A DNA stretch of 44,344 bases, taken from assembly GCA_016744375.1 (NCBI GenBank), contig JADGEM010000041.1, positions 1-44,344 on the forward strand, given 5' to 3'. Positions 1 through 8,661 of the stretch are shown here, piece after piece. The notes under the pieces are model-generated. The model made no database searches and had not been told where the DNA came from. It saw only the letters and a list, made by a program, of their open reading frames with translations. Numbering within the stretch: the first letter of the stretch is position 1; every line of letters starts with the position of its first letter. The stretch is from Gammaproteobacteria bacterium. Lineage in GTDB: Bacteria > Pseudomonadota > Gammaproteobacteria > GRL18. The position numbers and the translations under genes are program-made.

Positions 1-73
1 GAATATTTTAAACTGAAAATCAGGCAAACCTCCATTCCTGATGAGAAGAGTATGTTCTATTTTGGATAAAACC

Positions 74-760
74 TCACTCATCAAAGCGGAGAACAACCAC
101 ACATTGCTGTATTTCTTTATTTGTATCAGGCAAGTACCCTAATACCTGAGCACCCTGATTATGAAATGCCTGTACAACTCGCTTATTAAGCAATCGCAAT
201 CCAAATAACTTTGTCGGCACTGAATAGATTTTGTATTTAAGAATGTTCCCCAGAGAACTCAATCCAAATAAAGTTGCAATACCCGCACGATAACATTCAT
301 CCTCACGTGAAAAACAGATCGCATCAGGAAAATAATTTAGAAAAAGACTCTGCTGCTCTTTACTCCAGAACAGGAAAATTATTTTATTCAATAGATTCAT
401 GTTTTTTAGCAATAGAGGCTTCAAGATCTCGACAGTTTGAACTGAAGTAGAGGGTTTTATGTCAAAAACCCAGTTTTGGGTCGTAAATTCCAGCATAAAT
501 TCATCCAGAAACAGCAATTTCTCGCCTTTATTAAGATGAATTTGCTCTAATTGTGAACGAGTCATTTCCCTTATTTGTCCTGTTGAGCAGGAAATACGAC
601 TCAGCTCAGAATCATGGCAAAGCACAATGTGTTTATCAGCGGTTGTATGCAGATCTGTTTCCAACCAGGAAAAACCCGCTTCACAAGCCAGGAGAAAAGA
701 GGTTTTAGTATTATCATCATGTTTTTGTGAAAGACCTCGATGACTGATCCATGTTGTCAT
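74..760 (-). CDS. Glycerophosphodiester phosphodiesterase (GDPD family)
   Basis: This 228-residue protein would hydrolyse glycerophosphodiesters to sn-glycerol 3-phosphate and an alcohol. The GDPD signature is visible: His7-Arg8-Gly9 at the N-terminus, Glu34 and Asp36 in an ExD motif that binds the metal, and His49 in the CHD motif. The length is close to cytoplasmic UgpQ, and there is no signal peptide, so it probably acts in the cytosol. It starts 1 bp after the waaA stop and is the last gene of the minus-strand hldE operon. Its substrates may be phospholipid head-group products; the link with LPS genes is only positional. The family is clear, but whether this is UgpQ itself is not. Confidence 0.85.
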   Translation of the reverse strand: MTTWISHRGLSQKHDDNTKTSFLLACEAGFSWLETDLHTTADKHIVLCHDSELSRISCSTGQIREMTRSQLEQIHLNKGEKLLFLDEFMLEFTTQNWVFDIKPSTSVQTVEILKPLLLKNMNLLNKIIFLFWSKEQQSLFLNYFPDAICFSREDECYRAGIATLFGLSSLGNILKYKIYSVPTKLFGLRLLNKRVVQAFHNQGAQVLGYLPDTNKEIQQCVVVLRFDE

Positions 761-761
761 A

Positions 762-2102
762 TCACTGCTTCTTCGCTGATTTAAAGGAGGCTTCCAAATA
801 GGGCTTTAACAATGTCATCATTTTATTTAAAGCACCGGAATTTTTTGCCATTAACTGTTGTGCAGCCGCTCCCATTGCCTGACTCGTTTTCTCATCAGCC
901 AACAAATTGTCCAGAGTACTTTCCAATAATTCTATATCCTTCACTTGCTGCATGGCCTGATGTTGCAAAAAAAGTTCATTAATGGCTGCAAAATTGAACA
1001 TATGCGGCCCGCAAACAATGGGTAAACCTAAAGCCGCAGGCTCCAGGATATTATGACCTCCCGTTGGCACCATCGTGCCTCCCATAAAGACGATATCTGA
1101 ACAGGAAAAATAACGTAGCATTTCGCCCATGCTGTCCCCTAATAAAATATCAACCGAATGTTGAATATCATCAGCCATTTCAGAACGCTTTAAAACATTA
1201 AATGCACTCTGGATTAATAATTGATAGACAGACTGAAATCGCTCAGGATGCCGTGGTACTATGATCATCACCAGATTTGGATGATGTTTTTTTAATTTTT
1301 GAAAAACACTTAGTATAATTTCATCTTCATTTTTATGTGTACTTGCAGCAATTAAAACAGTTTTATCTTGCCAGTTTAGTTGCTTTCTCATTAAGCGACC
1401 ATTTTTTATATCCTGCAAATTAATCTTCAGATCAAATTTGATACTGCCTGTAATATGCAGTGTTTCTTTATCAGCACCTAATTTAATTAATCGATTCGCA
1501 TCCACCATATTTTGAACAGCAATATCAGAAAAATGACTTAATGCAGTCTTAGTTAATGATGAAAATCGTGCATAACCTTTTGCTGAACGCTCAGACATTC
1601 TGGCATTTAATAAGCAGACAGGCACATTACATTGATGAGCAGTATAGAGCAAATTAGGCCATATCTCAGTTTCCATTATAATACCGAGACAAGGTTGAGT
1701 TGCATTTAAAAAGCGACGCAGAGGGCCTGGAAGATCATAGGGCAAGTAGATATGAAAAATAGTACCCATTCTAATTTCTTCAGCAAATGTTTTAGTTATT
1801 TGAGCAGAGCCTGTTGTCGTGGTACATGTGATAATAAGAGGGTGTTCAGGATACTCCTGTTTGAGCTGTTTGATCAGTGGCAGGGTTGCTAGAAATTCAC
1901 CCACAGACACGGTATGAATCCAGACAGGCGGCAGAGAGTCATGTTTAAACAGCGGTGGTGAAAAAAAACCAAAGCGCTCTGCCAGACGTAATGATTGTCG
2001 TTGCTCTTTATATGCACTACTTTTTTGATGTTTTATCAATAGTCGTAAAAAAAGCAGCGGTGTCAGGCAATAATAAAGTAAAGTATAAAATAATCGAGGC
2101 AT
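762..2102 (-). CDS. waaA: 3-deoxy-D-manno-octulosonic acid (Kdo) transferase
   Basis: WaaA transfers Kdo from CMP-Kdo to lipid IVA at the cytoplasmic face of the inner membrane, the first step of LPS core assembly. The 446 residues show an N-terminal hydrophobic anchor at about residues 4-24, the WaaA-like N-lobe motif WIHTVSVGEF near residue 62 with its catalytic Glu, METEIWPN near residue 142, and a C-lobe glycosyltransferase segment with GGHNILEP near residue 347. It is slightly longer than the roughly 425-residue enzyme of E. coli. It lies 6 bp after the aldo/keto reductase and 1 bp before the GDPD gene. Whether it adds one or two Kdo residues cannot be read from the sequence; the kinase at 6754-7530 would fit a phosphorylated single Kdo, but that is inference. 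Confidence 0.95.
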   Translation of the reverse strand: MPRLFYTLLYYCLTPLLFLRLLIKHQKSSAYKEQRQSLRLAERFGFFSPPLFKHDSLPPVWIHTVSVGEFLATLPLIKQLKQEYPEHPLIITCTTTTGSAQITKTFAEEIRMGTIFHIYLPYDLPGPLRRFLNATQPCLGIIMETEIWPNLLYTAHQCNVPVCLLNARMSERSAKGYARFSSLTKTALSHFSDIAVQNMVDANRLIKLGADKETLHITGSIKFDLKINLQDIKNGRLMRKQLNWQDKTVLIAASTHKNEDEIILSVFQKLKKHHPNLVMIIVPRHPERFQSVYQLLIQSAFNVLKRSEMADDIQHSVDILLGDSMGEMLRYFSCSDIVFMGGTMVPTGGHNILEPAALGLPIVCGPHMFNFAAINELFLQHQAMQQVKDIELLESTLDNLLADEKTSQAMGAAAQQLMAKNSGALNKMMTLLKPYLEASFKSAKKQ

Positions 2103-2108
2103 ATCAAT

Positions 2109-2894
2109 CTAACGAGTCAATTGTTCAACAATTCGAGCGTTTTGCATCAAGTGCTCCGGGTTAATGGTTCCGGCAATCAAACAGCTCACAGCCTGATGGG
2201 AAAAGACATAGTTTAAAGCTTCTTCAATTCCACCACCGCCGGCTTTTGCATCAACATGACCACTTTGCAGACCTTTTTTTATGACAACTCCCTTGTTCAG
2301 TTCCAATGCCCGATCCAGTACCGGATCATCGGTATTATCCGTTGTATTTCGCGTCGCCATGATCACATCAGTATGTTCAACAGTCCAGAGCCCGCCTTCT
2401 GTTGTTTTTGTAGACAGCCCGATCGCACGAATGTGCCCTTCTTGTTTTAATCTTTGCAGGGTTTCAATCACATCAGTCTGTTCAATCACAAATTGATCAT
2501 TGCCATCAGAATGCACTAATACCACATCAAGATAATCAGTATTTAATTTCCTTAAACTGGTTTCAATGGTTTTGCGAGTTGTCTTTGCGCTAAAATCAAA
2601 GTGAGACTGGCCCTGTTCAAAAGCTTCACCTACTTTTGATACAATTACCCATTCCTGTCGATTGGGTAATAATTGTCCTAAGCGTTCTTCACTCGTCCCA
2701 TAAGCGGGAGCCGTATCCAGCAAATTAATACCCAGTTCCCGGCTCAGTGAAAGTAACTCTCGGATAGCCTGATCATCAGGAATTTTAAATGACCAGGGAT
2801 ATTTAACCTGCTGGTCACGACCAAACTTAACAGTGCCCAGCCCCAAAGGGCTGACCTGTATGTCTGTTTGCCCTAATTCTCTTTTTTTCATCAT
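2109..2894 (-). CDS. Aldo/keto reductase
   Basis: A single-domain NAD(P)H-dependent oxidoreductase of the aldo/keto reductase superfamily. The catalytic tetrad is visible: Asp and Tyr in LLDTAPAYG, Lys in VSKVGE and His in LVHSDG. The C-terminal IAGTINPEHL segment fits the cofactor-binding end of the barrel. I place the start at 2894 because that ATG overlaps the TGA of the upstream FAD oxidoreductase (ATGA), typical of translational coupling, and an AAGGTG sequence lies about 10 bases upstream. The reading frame stays open to 2918, which would add eight residues without homology. The substrate is unknown. Co-transcription with the FAD oxidoreductase suggests a shared small-molecule redox job, but nothing in the sequence names it. 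Confidence 0.85.
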   Translation of the reverse strand: MMKKRELGQTDIQVSPLGLGTVKFGRDQQVKYPWSFKIPDDQAIRELLSLSRELGINLLDTAPAYGTSEERLGQLLPNRQEWVIVSKVGEAFEQGQSHFDFSAKTTRKTIETSLRKLNTDYLDVVLVHSDGNDQFVIEQTDVIETLQRLKQEGHIRAIGLSTKTTEGGLWTVEHTDVIMATRNTTDNTDDPVLDRALELNKGVVIKKGLQSGHVDAKAGGGGIEEALNYVFSHQAVSCLIAGTINPEHLMQNARIVEQLTR

Positions 2895-4138
2895 AACCAG
2901 TTTTGCACCTTTTCCCATGGTAGCAGACTCGTTTTCGCCTTTTGCATTGAGTTTAAGTCACTACAATCCAAAAGCAGAGGCTGTGCATTTTTTTTAACAC
3001 CCGCAGCGTCTAATTCATCCATAATTTTATCCACCATTATGGGTGTCATAGCCAGCTTAACCGGCCAGGCGGTGATCACCTGATTTTCTCTAAAAACAGC
3101 AGGTTCTACAGGTCTGCTGCCCTCCATCATTTTAGGTTCAGCACGATCAATGGCTAGAGCTGACCATTGGCATTGTGAAAAATTCATCCAGGGCATCAGG
3201 TTTTGAAGTTCTTCTTTTGCACATGTGACCTGTTCTTCGATTGTTCGTTCAACTCCTTTTTCTGCAATTTCACCACCGAGATACCAGACAGTTTGCGCTG
3301 CAGGCATTTGATGAGCAGTTATGGTCATTTTAGGCAATGCACTCGCCCCAAGGCAATGGGCATACATGTTGGGAAGTATGGCTGTTTTTGCTTTCAGCAT
3401 GGGCATCAATAGAGGTCGTCGCTGCATTTTTGGCTGCTCAAAACCGATACTTGCCAGTAAATTTTCATTTCCTGCACCGGCAGTTAAAATAAGAGTCTTT
3501 GCAAAAAGAATCCTCTTTTTATTTAAGGTCTGCTCAAAAAGTTCTATTTGATAGTACTCATGGCTATGTGAATCATGCGAACTCAATGATCCAGGCTCAA
3601 TAATTTTTTTCACATCAGCCTGAAAAATATAGTCTGAATACTGCTCCCTAATAGTATCAATAACACTTTGGACATCCAGCACCGGCTCATCTAATTGATA
3701 GAGTTCACCATTAAAATCAGTCTTGTCAAAAGGGGCGACATAATTCTTTTTATGCAGGTGCCGCATTCGACTCGTCATTACTTTACTGGCAAAAAAACCA
3801 GTCATTCTGGATGCCAGACTTTTATTGGACCAAAGATATTGATGCGTTGATAATTTTTTTGCCTGCCGGAGATCCACTTCACCCAGACCATCAAGACAAT
3901 CCTTCCAACGTCGCGGCATCTCCTGAATCGACTGAGCCGAATGGGTTATCTTTCCCGTTAGTGCATATTTGGTTCCACCGTGAATAATTCCCTGTGAGGC
4001 ACCGCTTTGTACACAGCCCAGATGTTCCGCTTCAAATAATACCACCTGATAGTTCGCCCGGCGTAAACGTGCCAAAGTCCAGAGACCTGCAATACCACCA
4101 CCAACAATCACAATGTCTATGGCTGGATTATTGGTCAT
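2891..4138 (-). CDS. FAD-dependent oxidoreductase (DAO / GlpA-GlpD-like fold)
   Basis: The protein of about 415 residues begins with a Rossmann dinucleotide-binding motif (VIVGGGIAGLWTLARL) followed by an acidic strand end (LFEAE), which identifies an FAD-binding DAO-family enzyme. The segment SGASQGIIHGGTKY resembles the flavin-contacting region of glycerol-3-phosphate dehydrogenases and related hydroxy-acid oxidases. There is no signal peptide. I chose the start at 4138 (MTNNPAID), which overlaps the end of hldE by 11 bp; the frame is open to 4168 but those extra residues (basic, no motif) lie wholly inside hldE. Its neighbour makes glycerol 3-phosphate (GDPD, 74-760), so a G3P-related substrate is possible but unproven. 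Confidence 0.8.
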   Translation of the reverse strand: MTNNPAIDIVIVGGGIAGLWTLARLRRANYQVVLFEAEHLGCVQSGASQGIIHGGTKYALTGKITHSAQSIQEMPRRWKDCLDGLGEVDLRQAKKLSTHQYLWSNKSLASRMTGFFASKVMTSRMRHLHKKNYVAPFDKTDFNGELYQLDEPVLDVQSVIDTIREQYSDYIFQADVKKIIEPGSLSSHDSHSHEYYQIELFEQTLNKKRILFAKTLILTAGAGNENLLASIGFEQPKMQRRPLLMPMLKAKTAILPNMYAHCLGASALPKMTITAHQMPAAQTVWYLGGEIAEKGVERTIEEQVTCAKEELQNLMPWMNFSQCQWSALAIDRAEPKMMEGSRPVEPAVFRENQVITAWPVKLAMTPIMVDKIMDELDAAGVKKNAQPLLLDCSDLNSMQKAKTSLLPWEKVQNWL

Positions 4139-5618
4139 CGGCTTTTTTTTCAACGCTCTTATTCTCAACAGAGTTATCAGCTGAACGTATAGAACGAATT
4201 AATCCTGTCGTTGAGCAATTATCCACATACTCCATAATCAGTACTTCTCCCCCCTGCTCTTTAACACAATTACCTCCCGGAATTTTATCCACTTCATTAT
4301 CGCCGCCTTTTACCAGAACCGATGGTGAAACATCACAGATTAAACGTGTTGGTGTATCTTCATAAAATGGTACAACCCAATCAACACAACTTAAACCAGC
4401 CAGCACCTGCATACGACGATTCATAGTATTAACTGGTCGCTCAGGTCCCTTAATTCGTTTCACTGAATCATCATCATTAACGGCAACAATCAGTCTATCT
4501 CCCAGTCTTTTAGCCTGTTCCAGATAGGTTACATGTCCAGCATGAAGAATATCAAAACAACCGTTAGTCATGATCACCTTTTCGCCATGTTCTTTGGCAT
4601 CTTTAACCAGAGCAATAAGTCGTTCTTCAGCAATAATACCCTGCTCGACATCACTCAACTGACGCATAGCTGTGCGCAACTCATGCACAGTGACTGTTGC
4701 AGTTCCTACTTTGCTTACCACAACACTGGCGGCGAGATTAGCCAGTTTTGTTGCGTCAACTAAATCCATACCAACCCCCATGGCAACTGCTAAAGTTGCA
4801 ATCACAGTATCACCTGCACCAGTGACATCAAAGACATCTCTGGCTCGTGTCGGCAGATGAACAGCAGGCTTATCCGACTGAATCAAGGTCATACCTTTTT
4901 CACTGCGAGTGATTAATAAAGCATCCAGCTGTAATTCTCTGCACAGCTTTTCAGCTTTTTCAACCAGTTGTTCATCATTTTCGCAAGGACCTGCAATGGT
5001 TTCAAATTCTGATAAGTTCGGGGTCAACAGGCTTGCTCCCCGATAGATAGAAAAATCATTACCTTTGGGATCAATTATTATTTTCTTAGCCTGTTTTTTT
5101 GCCAGAGTAATGAGGCCAGGTAAATCACGTAAAGTCCCTTTTTGATAATCTGAAAACAAAACCACATCATGTTTTTCTAGTTGTGCCTGATAAGCCGATA
5201 ACAGCTGTTCATCACTATCCGCATGTTCTCCATCATCCGAGAAAAACCCATCTTCAAAATCCAGACGAATAAGCTGCTGATGACGACTTAAAACACGAAG
5301 TTTAGTGATGGTTGTACAGCCTGCTAATTCAACAAACTGACAGTTTACACCTTGGTGCGTCAAGCGGCTTTTCAGGATATTGGCAGACTCATCCTGACCG
5401 GTCAGACCAACCAGAGTGGAATTACTGTTGAGTGCTGCAATATTCAATGCCACATTTCCCGCACCTCCGGCACGCTCCTCTGACTCTTCAATTTTAACCA
5501 CTGGTACAGGTGCTTCTGGAGAGATACGTGACGTTGGACCATGCCAGTATCGATCTAACATTAAATCACCAACGACTAAAATTTTTGCTTTTGAAAAATC
5601 CGGGATAATTAATTGCAT
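4128..5618 (-). CDS. hldE: Bifunctional heptose-7-phosphate kinase / heptose-1-phosphate adenylyltransferase
   Basis: HldE makes ADP-heptose for the inner core of LPS by phosphorylating D-glycero-manno-heptose 7-phosphate at C1 and, after dephosphorylation by GmhB, adding AMP. Both domains are present in 496 residues. The N-terminal ribokinase-type domain has RAGGAGNVALN near residue 50 and the anion-hole motif DVTGAGDT near residue 265. The C-terminal nucleotidyltransferase has TNGCFDILHAGH with its HxGH motif near residue 360. E. coli HldE is about 477 residues; here an acidic, lysine-rich tail of about 20 residues follows the last conserved segment. It is the first gene of a five-gene minus-strand operon and is divergent from the lpxL-family gene across a 191-bp gap that should hold both promoters. 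Confidence 0.95.
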   Translation of the reverse strand: MQLIIPDFSKAKILVVGDLMLDRYWHGPTSRISPEAPVPVVKIEESEERAGGAGNVALNIAALNSNSTLVGLTGQDESANILKSRLTHQGVNCQFVELAGCTTITKLRVLSRHQQLIRLDFEDGFFSDDGEHADSDEQLLSAYQAQLEKHDVVLFSDYQKGTLRDLPGLITLAKKQAKKIIIDPKGNDFSIYRGASLLTPNLSEFETIAGPCENDEQLVEKAEKLCRELQLDALLITRSEKGMTLIQSDKPAVHLPTRARDVFDVTGAGDTVIATLAVAMGVGMDLVDATKLANLAASVVVSKVGTATVTVHELRTAMRQLSDVEQGIIAEERLIALVKDAKEHGEKVIMTNGCFDILHAGHVTYLEQAKRLGDRLIVAVNDDDSVKRIKGPERPVNTMNRRMQVLAGLSCVDWVVPFYEDTPTRLICDVSPSVLVKGGDNEVDKIPGGNCVKEQGGEVLIMEYVDNCSTTGLIRSIRSADNSVENKSVEKKADDQ

Positions 5619-5773
5619 GTTTCTATCTTGTCTATGTGTATTTTCTATTTTATCGATATAATATCATAAATAAGGTCAATGAAACTGATTGAAACAAGCT
5701 TAAATACTTGTCAAAGAGAGGTTTTTTGTCCAATAGAATTTTATATGACTTCTTGTGTCTAAAAGAAGTACAA

Positions 5774-5791
5774 TATCATTAAAAAATGATA
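5774..5791. repeat. Short perfect hairpin in the leader of the acyltransferase gene
   Basis: TATCATT and AATGATA pair perfectly around an AAAA loop, ending 18 bases before the GTG start at 5810. A TACAAT -10-like sequence at 5769-5774 abuts it, so the stem would form at the 5' end of a transcript starting near 5781 or act as an operator. No role is known. Confidence 0.35.
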
Positions 5792-5809
5792 ACTCCTATG
5801 AGATAAAAA

Positions 5810-6757
5810 GTGTCCCAAGAACCCTTTCCATGGCAGGATTTTCTTGCCCCAAAATTCTGGCCATCCTGGTTAGGTTTGGCATCTATGCGTATTATTGCAA
5901 TGCTTCCCTATCGGGTTCAACTTTTTATCGGTCATATCATCGGACATTTATTTTATCGTATCGCCCGATATCGACGAGAAATAGTACAAACCAATATTAG
6001 TCTCTGCTTCCCCGAATTATCAGTTGAGGAACAGGAAAATCGAGTCCGTAATCATTTTCACGCTCTTGGTATGAGTATCGTAGAAACAGCAATGAGCTGG
6101 TGGGGCAGCGAGAGGAGACTGCGAAAACTGGTTACCTTTAAGGGCTTTGAGTATGTCAACCAGGCTCTGGCTGAAGGTACAGGCGCCATCATGTTAGGTG
6201 CTCATTATACCACCATGGAAATCAGCGGCCGCTTTATTGCTCTGGACCATGACCTGGCCGTCAGCTATCAAAAAATGCGTAACCCTCTGTTTAATCTAAT
6301 GACAATTAATGCAAGAAAGCGAATGTTGCATCGAATTTTTGGCCGAGATGAAATTCGTGCCAGCTTTCGTTATATCAAGCAGAACCACTTGATGTGGATT
6401 GCAGCCGATCAGGATGTTGGTATTGAAAACAGTGTCTTTGTGCCTTTCTTTGGTCATCTTGCGGCCACTCAAACCGTGGCATCCCGAATGGCGAAAATAA
6501 CCAAAGCCCCTATTATCCCATATATATCAAGGCGTCTGGAAAAAGCACAGGGCTATGTGGTTGAATTTTTCCCTCCCGTTGAGAATTTTCCAGGTAACTC
6601 ACTGGAAGAGGATGCCACTCGAACCAATCAACTCATTGAAGCACAAATATTAAAAGCACCTGAACAGTATTTATGGGTACACCGTCGCTTTAAAACACGG
6701 CCTGAAGGTATGCCGAAACTTTATCGCAGTAAACCAAGAAGAGCCAAAAGAAAATGA
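5810..6757 (+). CDS. Lipid A biosynthesis acyltransferase, LpxL/HtrB family
   Basis: This 315-residue LpxL/LpxM-family enzyme would transfer a secondary fatty acyl chain from acyl-ACP to Kdo-lipid IVA at the inner membrane. The catalytic HX4(D/E) motif is His132-Y-T-T-M-Glu137, in the usual place after GAIMLGA. A hydrophobic N-terminal stretch (residues about 17-50) would anchor it, and an aromatic-rich WVHRRFKTRP segment lies near the C-terminus, as in the family. The start is the GTG at 5810: every earlier in-frame ATG is followed by a TAA at 5804. The next gene overlaps it by 4 bp. Whether it plays the LpxL (lauroyl) or LpxM (myristoyl) part cannot be told. Confidence 0.88.
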   Translation: MSQEPFPWQDFLAPKFWPSWLGLASMRIIAMLPYRVQLFIGHIIGHLFYRIARYRREIVQTNISLCFPELSVEEQENRVRNHFHALGMSIVETAMSWWGSERRLRKLVTFKGFEYVNQALAEGTGAIMLGAHYTTMEISGRFIALDHDLAVSYQKMRNPLFNLMTINARKRMLHRIFGRDEIRASFRYIKQNHLMWIAADQDVGIENSVFVPFFGHLAATQTVASRMAKITKAPIIPYISRRLEKAQGYVVEFFPPVENFPGNSLEEDATRTNQLIEAQILKAPEQYLWVHRRFKTRPEGMPKLYRSKPRRAKRK

Positions 6758-7530
6758 GATTTCATCAATTTAACAACAACGCGACTGAAGCCTTATTTAA
6801 GCTGAATCATTTACCTGCTTTTGAACAGCTCTGGAGTTTGGATACCCCCTGGTTTGAAGAACCAAATTATCGCCGTAATGGCTGGAGTGGTGTTGTTAAG
6901 TATGTCTTGACTGATGAGCATGATAAGCCCTTTCCAATCTTCATTAAACGACAGGAAAATCATAATTGCAAAACACTATTACATCCCATTAAAGGGATCC
7001 CCACTTTTCGACGAGAGTTTTATAGCCTGCAAAAACTTTATGCCGCTCAAATTCCCACACTAAATTATTTATACTATGGTGAACGCTTAAAGGACGGCAA
7101 AGCACAGAGCATTCTTATCACTCAATCATTGGAAGGCTATCAGAGTTTTGAGGACTATTTCCAACCTGATACTCTTGCTAGTGCTGCCATTAGTGAACAA
7201 GTTATTACGCATATCATGCAGACGGCTGGGGAAAATACACGCTTATTGCATGATGCAAATTTTCGTCATGGCAGTCTTTATCCTAAGCATTTTTTTGTTA
7301 AAGTTGAAAATAAAAAATCAGATGTCCGCCTGATAGATTTAGAAAAGCTCAAGTGGTATCCATTTCATTATCTGGTTCGTTTTAATGACTTATCACGAAT
7401 CATCCGTCGAAGAGCACCCGTAAGCAAACAGGCTGTACACATTTTTATTGATGCTTATCTTAAACATGGTAAGGATCTGAGTCAGACAAATCTTGCTACA
7501 AAATTAGACTCGTTGCTGAAAAAAAACTGA
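6754..7530 (+). CDS. LPS kinase-like protein (WaaP/InaA/KdkA family)
   Basis: The 258 residues show a protein-kinase-like fold of the WaaP/InaA type. A glycine-poor nucleotide loop (RRNGWSGVVKY, about residues 40-50) comes first, then an invariant-Lys candidate in FIKRQEN (about residue 69). A catalytic loop HDANFRHGSLYPKHFF follows (about residues 166-181), and IDLEK (about residue 194) replaces DFG. These kinases phosphorylate heptose or Kdo of the LPS inner core in the cytoplasm. The ATG overlaps the TGA of the lipid A acyltransferase (ATGA), so the two are translationally coupled and probably act on the same molecule. KdkA (Kdo kinase) is one option; a heptose kinase or an InaA-like stress protein are others. 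The family is fairly sure; the substrate is not. Confidence 0.72.
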   Translation: MRFHQFNNNATEALFKLNHLPAFEQLWSLDTPWFEEPNYRRNGWSGVVKYVLTDEHDKPFPIFIKRQENHNCKTLLHPIKGIPTFRREFYSLQKLYAAQIPTLNYLYYGERLKDGKAQSILITQSLEGYQSFEDYFQPDTLASAAISEQVITHIMQTAGENTRLLHDANFRHGSLYPKHFFVKVENKKSDVRLIDLEKLKWYPFHYLVRFNDLSRIIRRRAPVSKQAVHIFIDAYLKHGKDLSQTNLATKLDSLLKKN

Positions 7531-7633
7531 CAATTCACTCCCCCTAGGAAGGCATCCAGAGTACATTCCCTTTATTTATTTATGATGATATACTGATATT
7601 GTTAGATTGATTATAAACAAGGAAAGTTAAATT

Positions 7634-7864
7634 ATGATTAAAGTTAATTCTCATGAAGCCAAGCTCAATTTCTCACAATTAATGACTCATATTGCTAATG
7701 GTAAAGAAGTCATGGTTACCCGATCTGGGCAAGATTTTGCCAAAATTGTCCCAATAAAAAAAATCACTCAAAAACGTATTTCCGGACAGGATAAAGAAGT
7801 TGCCTGGGTTGCCGATGATTTTAATGGTGCCTTGCCTGATGAATTACAAAAGTACTTTGTATAA
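7634..7864 (+). CDS. Phd/YefM-family antitoxin
   Basis: A 76-residue protein with the typical N-terminal Phd/YefM DNA-binding core: a beta-hairpin and helix with EAKLNFSQLM, then GKEVMVTRSGQDFAKIVPI. The C-terminal 25 residues, which contain VAWVADDFNGALPDE, would be the flexible toxin-binding tail. A good ribosome binding site (GGAAAG) lies 8 bases before the ATG. It precedes the PIN-domain toxin by 35 bp. Antitoxins of this family repress their own operon; a weak dyad TTGTT/AACAA at 7599-7620 overlaps the presumed promoter, but I cannot show that it is the operator. The pair sits between LPS genes and the ubi genes, next to a repeat array, which suggests an acquired segment. Confidence 0.88.
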   Translation: MIKVNSHEAKLNFSQLMTHIANGKEVMVTRSGQDFAKIVPIKKITQKRISGQDKEVAWVADDFNGALPDELQKYFV

Positions 7865-7899
7865 CAGGCAAATAAAAAACGACAACGGAGAGACGATTC

Positions 7900-8292
7900 A
7901 TGGATGAAAAATATTTAATTGATACTCAATGCTGGTTATTCTGGCATATCAGCCCTGAAAAACTCAGTGAGAAACAATATCAAATCCTGGAAGATGGCGA
8001 CAGCGATATTTATTTTTCAACAGTCAGTGCATGGGAAATAATGATCAAATACAAAATGAAAAAAATTAAGCTCCCTGCTTTACCTTTTCGATACATCCCT
8101 GATCGCATTAAGAAAGATAACCTCACAGTCCTGCCTTTTTCACTGGAAAACTCACTTCGAATTGAAAACCTGCCTGATCATCATGCTGATCCCTTCGATC
8201 GGTTTTTAATCACCCAGGCACAAACCAGTGATATGATCCTTCTAACCAATGATCCCATATTTGAACTCTATGATGTCAAACTCCAGATGTAA
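7900..8292 (+). CDS. PIN-domain toxin (VapC-like)
   Basis: This 130-residue PIN-domain ribonuclease would be neutralised by the Phd-like antitoxin encoded just upstream. The acidic metal-binding residues expected of the fold are visible: Asp8 (LIDT), Glu46 (SAWEI), Asp97/Asp100 (HADPFDRF) and Asp118 (LTNDP). The catalytic quartet is intact, so the toxin looks functional. VapC toxins cleave specific RNAs, often initiator tRNA or rRNA; the target here is unknown. The combination of a Phd-type antitoxin with a PIN toxin is common. The gene ends 48 bp before the first repeat module. Confidence 0.88.
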   Translation: MDEKYLIDTQCWLFWHISPEKLSEKQYQILEDGDSDIYFSTVSAWEIMIKYKMKKIKLPALPFRYIPDRIKKDNLTVLPFSLENSLRIENLPDHHADPFDRFLITQAQTSDMILLTNDPIFELYDVKLQM

Positions 8293-8413
8293 TAATTTCA
8301 GTGGGTGTTGATATTTAGATATCTGCTCTACTACCTAAGCAGTAATTCGACAATCAAGAGAAAAAGAAAGGGGGCGTTCGGACGAAATGCTGAGCCTGTC
8401 GATTGCACCCGAC

Positions 8414-8507
8414 ACTGGTTCGTCTAACTGGGGACGCTTCAAGTACATCCATGTAACGCTTGCTGTCGCCGTCCATGGCTCCAAACACCCCAGTTAGACG
8501 AACCAGT
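8414..8507 (+). repeat. Hairpin module A1
   Basis: The arms 8414-8433 and 8488-8507 are perfect 20-bp inverted repeats. The 54-base interior holds two further stems. P2 is CAAG (8440-8443) with CTTG (8459-8462) and, inside, TACA/TGTA closing a TCCA loop at 8448-8451. P3 is GCCG/TGGC closing a second TCCA loop at 8472-8475. One P3 pair is a G.T wobble on this strand. GTCTAAC and GTTAGAC within the arms also match the integron attC R''/R' consensus, but the bulge-free arms argue against attC. Confidence 0.85.
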
Positions 8508-8548
8508 CTCGCGTACACTCTTCTACCTCAGTTGTCCTCACTGGTGTT

Positions 8549-8627
8549 GTCCAAAAGCAACAGCAACAGTACTCTAGTTCAACCAGTTGCAGTTCCAATG
8601 CTTTTGATTTTTCTTTTGCTTTTGGAC
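8549..8627. repeat. Inverted repeat containing module B2
   Basis: GTCCAAAAGCAA (8549-8560) and TTGCTTTTGGAC (8616-8627) are perfect 12-bp inverted repeats with one more pair outside. The right half (about 8591-8627) aligns with module B3: both have TTC(C/G)AATGC, then a T-rich stretch with TTTTTCTTTTG, then the closing arm. An alternative shorter stem, TCCAA/TTGGA, matches the place of the TTCGAA stem in B3. Confidence 0.65.
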
Positions 8628-8661
8628 ACTCACAGAGAGAATAAATGCCTTTAGAGAATGT

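Noticed and set aside
1..35. Possible start of a further minus-strand gene (ATG at 35, open to the edge)
   Set aside because: Only 11 codons are visible, with no homology to judge.
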